DNA of 36,714 nucleotides from Nemertoderma westbladi (lineage: Eukaryota > Xenacoelomorpha > Nemertodermatida > Nemertodermatidae): assembly GCA_032718475.1 (NCBI GenBank), contig JAUCBJ010003440.1, positions 1 through 36,714 on the forward strand, read 5' to 3'. Position 1 is the first letter of the stretch, and each line of letters opens with the position of its first letter. The position numbers were made by a program, and so were the translations under genes. Positions 30,158 to 36,714 of this stretch are shown in pieces. The notes below the pieces were generated by a model, which saw only the letters and a list, made by a program, of their open reading frames with translations, did no database searches and was not told where the DNA came from.

Positions 30158-30237
30158 GGGGGGGGGGGGGGGGGGGGCTACGGCCTCCCCACCGCAACAA
30201 ATTAATGACGAGAGGGGGGGGGGGGGGGGGGGGGGGG
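30158..30237. repeat. Two poly(G) tracts (20 and 24 bases)
   Basis: G runs at 30158-30177 and 30214-30237 are preceded by GACGAGTG and GACGAGAG, with 36 bases between the runs. The similar left flanks suggest a duplicated unit. Confidence 0.75.
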
Positions 30238-30958
30238 TGAGATAAATCAACCGGGACTCTCATCAACGGAGGAGGATAGAGCGTCAACGAATATCGGGTA
30301 GAGGACGAGGCGCTCATGCCGTAATCGGCCAAACGAAGGAACGTCGAACCCATTCGGAAGACGGACGGCACATCTACGGAGGTGAGAGCACAATGAGGTT
30401 GAGTGGTATGAAGTGTGATATCTGGGCGGAGTAAGTGAGGATGAGGGGTGATGGGTGCAACAGCTGAAGAAGTAGTAGGGAAGCGAGTCGGGGTGAGGAA
30501 CAGCCCGATGGGACTAATGAGATGCGTGAGGAGGATGAAATTGGGGACTGGTGGATCGGATGCAACGGTACCCAATTTAAAATTGTGTGAAGAGGGGCGA
30601 TCATCTAAATAGAGACACCACATGCCTTGGTGCACTGCAGCTCGCAGGAGTGCCAAGGATGGCAGGCCTCCCTGAGTTTACTTTTTTCTTTTTTTTTTCC
30701 TTTTTTTTTACAGCGTTTCCTATTTTTTGTCCATTTTCACAGATTTTTTCCTTTTTTTTTGGTTCAGAAGATCAACTTCAGGTTGCTGATGATATTGACA
30801 AGGTTATAACAGAAATTGACGGCATAATAATGCCGATTTTTATTTTGATTATGTTTATTTTGACAAAAATCACAAACTAAGGTACCATAAAAATGTGGCA
30901 ATGGAGGAAACTTAATATATTTATTTTCTGAGGGGGGATATACAGTATAATGATTGAC
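30238..30958. other. No supported gene; T-rich block
   Basis: 30240-30660 is more GC-balanced but has stops in all frames at short spacing; Pro-rich readings on the - strand come from the G tracts. 30680-30760 is a TTTTTCC-rich block. Confidence 0.4.
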
Positions 30959-31084
30959 ACAAAACCCGCCTTGGTGCATTAACGTTCTTGATTTTCAATT
31001 TAGGGAAATGTACAGGTTGCAGTGGCAGTCTATTCTAACCAAAACAAAAAATTAAAGCCTATAACACGGTTACAGTTTCATTTT
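30959..31084 (+). repeat. Dispersed repeat copy 2 (matches 3539-3675)
   Basis: Begins AAAACCCGCCTTGGTG and ends CGGTTACAGTTT. It is the same series of words as copy 1 in opposite orientation, roughly 70-75 percent alike by eye. Confidence 0.5.
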
Positions 31085-31871
31085 TGCTCGTAATCAGCTG
31101 TTATTTGCATCCGTTTTCCCCTGGAGATGATTGAATTTTGATTGAGTCTAACAGCATTTTTATTATTTATATAAATGTAGCCGGAAATCCGTACCAAAGT
31201 TTTTATATCACTTTCAAACTAAAGTTATATTTACAATCAAAAAAGGTGAAAATATCGTAATTGTTTTTAAACTGTTCTTATTTAATTGATATGTTGATTT
31301 AAAATAAATTATATTGCCATTGCCTTGGTCGTTCTCTTTATCTGTTTCTATTCTTTAACTTACTTTGATCTCTTTCTGCTATTTAATACAGTGACGTTTC
31401 TTATTTGAAATATAATGTTTACTATCCTCTTTTTAAAGATAATATCAATTCAGTTTCTCCCTTTTTTTGAACCGTATCCTATCCTTTGTTTCCTTTTTTT
31501 TAAATTATAAATTCCTTTTTATCCTTTTTTTTATCGATTTTTTGGCTGAGATGGCTGGTATGGGTAGTGAGATCAAACCTAGTGGGACCAGATTGGGAGA
31601 CTGGTCCCAGAGAAAATAATCCCACCCCTCATCCAATGTAGATTGGATTCTCCAGAATGGAGCACACTTATCGGTAGATGCTATCTTCTCACCTGGAAGA
31701 TAGCATGGGGGGGGAGTGTAAGCGGATCCATTCCGTCCTACACTTCCTACCAATAAATGGGGGGTGAACTGATTTATCGACCAGTTAAGCTATGCAGCCA
31801 ATAAAGCATAGCAGAGAATGAGTTTACACAATGTTAGCCAGGAGGTGGCTTAACAACCTACCTCAGGGGAT
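31085..31871. other. Gene-free stretch with several short hairpins
   Basis: The part nearest the LINE contains compact hairpins: GACCAG...CTGGTC (about 31587-31606), GCTATCTTC...GAAGATAGC (about 31680-31705) and GCTATG...CATAGC (about 31789-31812). A T-rich block lies at 31440-31540. No coding function is evident. Confidence 0.4.
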
Positions 31872-32960
31872 ACTACTACTACTAGGTCGAGCGAACTCGG
31901 ACTGTGGAAATGAGATCCTTCCAGGCTTCCCGATTCTCCATAGTTGTCGCAATTTCGTTTCTCCCAAGTTCAGTATCCCTTTCAAGTTGATCTATAAATG
32001 TTATGGCCGGTCGTCCACGACTACGCTTTCCATGAGTTGGTTGCCAGAAAAGTAGATCTGCTATGACCTCGTCTTTACTTCGCCAGCAGTGCCCACTGAA
32101 TCTTAATCTGCGTTCGCGGAGGGTGGTTGATACAGGCGGTATTGTAACATAAAGCTCGGCGTTTGTCATGTGTTGTCTCCAGCTGATGTTTAGGGCTGCC
32201 CTTAGTAGTCTTGTGTAGTAACCATCAATTCGTTTTTCAAGTGATTTAGTCAGTGTCCAGGTCTCACCCCCGTATAAAAATACACTTTCCACTGTAGCTC
32301 GAAAGAACTTACAGTAGTCTCCAGGTGCCTGGAGAGATCTGATTTCCAGATGGTATCCATTTTTGATATAGCTACCCAAGCCTTTGCTTTTCTAACTTCT
32401 ATGTCCTTTTTGCTACTCTCTATCCATGATCCAAGGTACTGGAAGTCGTCAACCTTCCTTAGTTGATTATTATCAATGGTTGTCAAGTTTCCATCAACAT
32501 TAAAGGTAATGAATTCGGTCTTGGTAGCATTTATATGCAATCCAACCTCCTTAGCAGGCCTCTCCACTTTATTTAGTAGAAGCTGTGCATCTGCTGGCGT
32601 ATTAGAGAGCAGGACGATATCATCCGCAAAGTCGGTGTCTGTGACTGTAGTTGCCGGATATCTACTACTTCTGCGTTCTTGAAGAATGAATCCCAGATCT
32701 TCACCCTTTGTGGCCGTCCTCATTGCGTAATCCAGCACAATTACAAATAGTAATGGTGCTAATGTGTCAACTTGCAGTACGCCAGCCAGGATTGAGAAAA
32801 ACTCAGTTTCACCATCTGGTGAGAGTACCTGCGCTTCTGTGTCACAATATAGCTATCCAATGCCAGCAACAATTACTTCTGGTATTCCATAAGCTCTTAG
32901 GATTTATAGAATTTTACCTCATGGATGGAGTTGTATGCTTTCTTGAAGTTCTTTCTTGAA
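31872..32960 (-). pseudogene. LINE-C: decayed non-LTR retrotransposon, RT palm to 3' end
   Basis: From right to left the translation shows AYGIPEVIVAGI, GETEFFSILAGVLQ and DTLAPLLFVIVLDYA (about 32780-32700), then the catalytic FADD (about 32625), VGLHINATKTE, YLGSWI (about 32430), ETWTLTKSLEKR, RLRFSGHC (about 32100) and LLFWQPTHGKRSRGRP. It ends in a CTAGTAGTAGTAG tail at about 31872. At least three frameshifts or stops interrupt it. The motif layout is the same as LINE-B but the sequence is clearly different, so it is a separate family of the same group. Confidence 0.75.
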
Positions 32961-33939
32961 CAAAAAGTGGTTAATAGGTCTGTTAGCGTAGGCTACGATA
33001 ATTAACTTCGAGGTATAGGACACTCTTATGGTATGTTTGTTTATAGTGTAGACTATAAGCCGTCAGATGGTGGCATCTCCTTATATGGACAACCCGAAAT
33101 ATTGAATGCTACTATATTGGTTTCAAAATTCCGTAATACCCCTGTAAGAACCAGAAATTCAAGGTTCTGGTTTGTAAAATTCTTGTTAAATTTACCCTTA
33201 AATTTGTACGTGTAACTTTTGTTTGTTGTCTGTTTAGAGATTGTGAATCTCAACCCGTCGTACGTATTTGAGTAATGTGTAGTAATAAGTAACTTAGTCA
33301 GTAGAAATTATTATTATTTAGTGTCTATAAATTCTCCCTAAGGAGTGTTTACCATCCTTACTGTGACCTCTGACCGAGTAAGAACAATGCTTTATATTGT
33401 GCTTTATAACAATAATTGACTGTGGTTCATAACCCTCTGAACATCTGGATAAATATTAATTAAACCCGCTACGGGTATATATATATATATCTACCTCAAA
33501 TTAAACTTTATTTCATCAGATTTAAAACCCATAGGCCTGTTTAGATCCAACTAAGTCTCAACCATATATGCTGAACCTATTACTTGACATCAGCGCTAAG
33601 TAAATGAAAACTAATTCCTATAAGTGACAGATCACTTATTGCTTAATTATTGATCGTACTGGTACTGACAGTATGTATATTATATATTTATATAATTTAG
33701 GCTATACGCATATACTGGTACTCAGGAGTGATATCAGTTTTCTGTAATACTGTTATATATACTATATTGCATACCGGTATTTTATACATTGTTGTCCGAT
33801 TATTGTCTGGGTAGCAATACGTTATCACTGTAAGACTGACAGTTGATACTGATTAGTTAAACCAACTTGACTGTTGTATAGTAATAGGCATTCAGTAAAG
33901 AAACATCTCATAATTACGGATTCAAAATACACCCTGTCG
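32961..33939. other. Gene-free AT-rich stretch
   Basis: A short hairpin AGAACCAGAA...TTCTGGTT (about 33148-33174) and (AT)n at 33475-33490. No supported gene. Confidence 0.45.
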
Positions 33940-34278
33940 GATAGCATATTAGAACAGACAATCTGTGACCCCGATCAAAGTGTAGAAAGGATCCGACCGA
34001 AGTCTAAGTCCCCACCTACTGTAAGAAAGGCTATCCCTACAGTAGTTGTGTCGGAACCTAGGTTAGTGGAGCACCATAGGTCTATTATAGAAACTAGGGC
34101 CCAAGTGAAACGAGTTCAAGCTATGGCAGCAGATCAAGCACGTCAGAATGAACCACCAGCGACCCCTGAACGATCCAGCGATAACCGCTCTAGTACAGAA
34201 GAACTGACACCTACAGCGGCTGATCAAAGAATAGCAGAGGTAGCTGACGCCAACCCCCTCTTCTATCTCCCTAGAGGT
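33940..34278 (+). CDS. Coding-like exon, unidentified
   Basis: The frame is open and has protein-like composition (Ser/Thr/Pro/Glu-rich, charged) from about 33940 to a possible splice donor CTAGAGGTATGC (GT at about 34276). It contains SPPTVRKAIPTVVV, ETRAQVKRVQAM and NPLFYLPR. Beyond the donor the frame enters T-rich repeat and reads as hydrophobic filler. A word like T-R-A-Q is common between polymerase and integrase domains of LTR elements, but nothing else supports that. It lies about 370 bases upstream of the integrase fragment on the same strand. Function unknown. Confidence 0.35.
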
Positions 34279-34319
34279 ATGCTCTATGGCATACATTTGG
34301 TTTTTCTATTCACTGTTTG

Positions 34320-34460
34320 GTGGGGATTTTTTTTGGCAGTGATTTTTTATGTCCTTTTATTTGACTTTTTTTGTCATTTTTTTTTTACGAATTATGCATA
34401 ATGACTTTTGTTGTCCTTTTAATGACTTTTATTGTCCTTTTAATGACTTTTTATGTATGT
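34320..34460. repeat. T-rich tandem array
   Basis: Units like ATGACTTTTATTGTCCTTTTA repeat four to five times with varying T runs. The reverse complement resembles the array at 21690-21905. Confidence 0.6.
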
Positions 34461-34661
34461 ATTTCTTCAAACTGTCAGACTGCTGATTTCTGGACTGTCA
34501 GACAGTTGATTTCACTATGCCTGTGCCAAAACACAGTTGATTTATAGACTATGAGATAGATTTCCATATGCGCCTGTGATAAAAAGACTCTATATTTAAT
34601 AGTTTGTGGTTGTTGTCGATAATCGATTACCACATGACGTAGCCGTAGTGACACACGACTA

Positions 34662-35265
34662 ACGTGTCCGTGGTGACAAGGGAGGAGAAAATCGAGAAGT
34701 TGCCGCCTTCATGATTAGGGAGCGAGGACCCTATCGAGGAAGTTTTATTGCGGGTCGTAGTACCCATAATCAGCGCATTGAACGCCTCTGGAGAGATTTG
34801 TTTAGAATAGTACTTGTTTTATTTTACGATTTATTTTATTGGCTTGAGGACAATGGTTACTTAGATCCGCTCAGTAAAATTGATATTTATGACATACATA
34901 TAACTTACTTGGATAAAATACAGCATGCATTATCGGAGTTTGTACTTGCATGGAACTCACACGGTCTACGAACTGAGCGAAATTGGTCACCTCGGCGGAT
35001 GTTTATTAATAGTGTGATTAACTCCCGAGGTGATCCCGATATAGTTGATAATACTGATCTTTACGGTATTGATTGGAGCGGACCAGTAGCTGCAGAACAA
35101 GAAACTGCTGTCACTGTTGATGATATAGGGACTCCGTTATCAGCAGAAGCCCATGAAACGCTTATAAGGATAGTTAATAATGACATGCAAGAAATATCCG
35201 GAACTCTGCTTGTTAATTTGTATTTGAAGTGCAGGGATTATATTTACAATAATATTGATAATTAA
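34662..35265 (+). pseudogene. Integrase-core (DDE/rve-like) domain fragment
   Basis: From 34662 the frame reads [10 protein letters not shown], which carries the second acidic residue of an rve-type core. Then comes [15 protein letters not shown] with the catalytic Glu in its usual context, then [18 protein letters not shown]-like sequence, [14 protein letters not shown] and a C-terminal tail ending at 35265. This is the family of animal integrase-core proteins found in many copies in invertebrate and fish genomes. A stop (34659-34661) lies immediately upstream, and the part holding the first Asp is not found. The fragment is either a 3' exon or a truncated copy. The first Met in frame is at 34711. 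Confidence 0.7.
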
Positions 35266-35577
35266 ATAATTATTTTGATTACTGGTATCATTTAAAACGT
35301 TTTCATATTATATTTTGGGCAGAAGTGGAAAACATTAACTTTAACATTATTAACTTTTGCACAACATCATATTGTGTATTACAATTGAATTACTATTTAC
35401 ATGAGTCATAGCACAATTATTATTACAATTATGCTAAACATACTACATACTAAACACAGACATAAACTATAAACATAAACACAGATCTTCTAGTAGTGTT
35501 TACCTAGTAGTTTGTACCAAGTACACTGGTCTCCAGTTAACTTCGCCTCAATTTATTGTCTCAAATAATCAGCTGTT
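35266..35577. other. Intergenic stretch between convergent genes
   Basis: AT-rich, no gene seen. It separates the 3' ends of the integrase fragment (+) and the HECT-like gene (-). Confidence 0.5.
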
Positions 35578-35873
35578 TTAAGCATCACTAAATGTTGTTG
35601 CCATATATATAGAGTGCAACATAACGTGTTTAAAATCGTCATAGTTATCTACTATTGGCAGTTTCAGCTCCATACCACACGTGTTACTACGTGGTATGCC
35701 AAGATAAAATTTCTGATCGGGGTTGATATCCTCTGGGTGAATAAATGTCACTGTTGGTTCCGGGTCGAAGCCGAGTTGGGGGACAACGTCTGAACCTGTC
35801 ACAAAGATTAGTAGGTCCCGCAGGTCGACCGTCTGGTCTGTACCAGGTACAACTTCGCCATCTGTATTCGTGT
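35578..35873 (-). CDS. HECT-like protein, last exon
   Basis: Encodes the end of a HECT-type ubiquitin ligase domain, which forms a thioester with ubiquitin. Visible are LRDLLIFVTGSDVVPQLGF, then PRSNTCGMELKLP with the candidate catalytic Cys, and VDNYDDFKHVMLHSIY before the stop at 35580-35578. The spacing from Cys to the C-terminus is usual for the fold. A splice acceptor TTACTAAG precedes it (about 35874). The frame joins the previous exon directly if that exon uses the donor GTCAGG; with the stronger donor GTATTT the phase is off by one. Related animal proteins end in such HECT lobes. Confidence 0.6.
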
Positions 35874-36241
35874 AGCTTAGTAAATAGTTTAGTTAAAATT
35901 TTAATTAAGTATAGTTAATTAAAATATTTTGTAATTACATATTTAATTTGTCCAAACTCCTCTTTTGCTAACTGGTTTGTTTCTTTATTGAATTATTTAT
36001 TAATTCAATTAATTAATTATTTATTACATGGGAAAAAAATTAATTCAAATGAAATTAATTCACTTTTTCGCCGGGAATAAAGTAAAATCAATGCATCCAA
36101 TGGGTTACTTTTTTTCCCTAGGGAATAAAGTGAAACTTTTCTCCCGATTTTCGGGTATATTCGAGCGAAAAAGAAACTATTTAAGAATAAAAAAAATATT
36201 TTATAATAAGAACAATTAATTAAATAATGAAAATAAAATAC

Positions 36242-36459
36242 CTGACAGATCTTGAAGGAAGTCCTTCCAATACGTAGTAGTTCTCCTCTCCCTTCTCCGT
36301 CGATTGCTTTCTCCCGATGACGACCAAGTGATTTGGAAAAGATTATCTATTAGTTCAGCATCTAGTTGGCATTGACTGTAGACGAACAATTCTCTACAGA
36401 AATCTATATTGGCCCTGATGGTTTCTAATAACCCAAATTGTCCAAGTCCTTCTTGGAAC
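36242..36459 (-). CDS. HECT-like protein, middle exon
   Basis: Bounded by acceptor AAACTTAG (36460-36461) and donor CAG/GTATTT (GT at 36241-36240). It codes FQEGLGQFGLLETIRANI, then LFVYSQCQLDAELIDNLF, a basic patch SNRRRRERR, and YWKDFLQDL. This order (QF.EGL, GLL..I, LF.Y, L..LF, YW.DFL.D) is typical of the region before the catalytic lobe in HECT-like proteins of animals. It joins the upstream exon in frame through GAA CA/G TTC. Confidence 0.6.
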
Positions 36460-36559
36460 CTAAGTTTGAAAGTATATTATAATATTTAACATTTTATAAT
36501 ATTTATCAAATGAAGAACACCATACAAAATATGCTATTTCGAAATTTCATGGTACTCAC

Positions 36560-36695
36560 TGTTCAAGGGCTCCACGGTTCCTGTCGATTACTATGAAATT
36601 AATCATTGCCTCCACTAGATCGTGCTTTAGTTTTTCAGAATACTTTATAGATAAGTTAAAACAACCTGTCAGGCTAACCAGATCCTCAGCTTTTT
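36560..36695 (-). CDS. HECT-like protein, upstream exon, gene continues outside the window
   Basis: Bounded by acceptor ATGCTTAG (AG at 36697-36696) and donor CA/GTGAGT (36559). It codes KAEDLVSLTGCFNL, LVEAMINFIVIDRN and RGALEQ. The 98-base intron (36559-36460) and phase-correct join make the exon convincing. The upstream part of the gene is beyond 36714. Confidence 0.55.
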
Positions 36696-36714
36696 CTAAG
36701 CATTACGAAAGTCC

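Noticed and set aside
30135-30656. - strand 173-codon frame with poly-Pro stretches
   Set aside because: The Pro runs are read from poly(G) tracts; no domain or splice context supports it.
31505-31753. 82-codon - strand gene
   Set aside because: It lies in a hairpin-rich non-coding segment and starts in a T-rich block; the translation resembles no family.

Overview
The window is eukaryotic nuclear DNA from an invertebrate metazoan. It is AT-rich, with candidate splice sites, no operons, several retrotransposon and DNA-transposon families nested in each other, and one intact animal-type signalling kinase. Frequent ACCGGT and TAGGCCTA words and the mix of element families would suit a marine invertebrate, but the species cannot be named from this evidence.

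Layout. 92-3083 is a complete TTAA-flanked DNA transposon with an intact Mutator-like/Kolobok-type transposase. 3088-4540 holds a dispersed repeat and a transposase-like relic. 4680-11040 is a CR1-like LINE (LINE-A). Its 5' endonuclease part and 3' reverse transcriptase part are separated by a 3'-deleted CsRn1-like Gypsy element (Gypsy-1). Gypsy-1 is in turn split in gag by a second, RTE-like LINE (LINE-B) with a 9-bp target duplication. 11157-13720 is a decayed OTU-domain gene (- strand) interrupted by a TTAA foldback element (E1, 11561-12965). 14040-14207 contains two copies of a 69-bp near-perfect palindrome. 14608-20640 is a three-level nest: a LINE-B copy, split by a TTAA element (E2, 14716-20423), itself split by a complete young CsRn1-like Gypsy (Gypsy-2, 14918-19366; LTRs differ at 2 of 233 positions). 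20820-22880 holds a LINE 3' relic and two tandem-repeat regions.

23238-24980 is the one clear host gene, an OXSR1/STK39 (SPAK/OSR1) kinase with an intronless coding region and an unusual 7-residue repeat linker before its C-terminal docking domain. 25400-31870 is mostly gene-poor (a MITE-like repeat, a tRNA-derived SINE, G/C homopolymer tracts, a coding relic). 31872-32960 is a decayed LINE. 33940-35265 (+) has a coding-like exon and an integrase-core fragment. 35578-36695 (-) has three exons of a HECT-like protein that runs off the window.

The most interesting signals are these. (1) In Gypsy-2 a textbook -1 ribosomal frameshift cassette, slippery GGGAAAC plus a perfect 11-bp GC hairpin, lies exactly in the gag-pol overlap. 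(2) G/C homopolymer tracts of 14-28 bases recur just inside the ends of the TTAA transposons. (3) Insertion order can be read from precise target-site duplications. (4) The kinase carries an expanded repeat linker.
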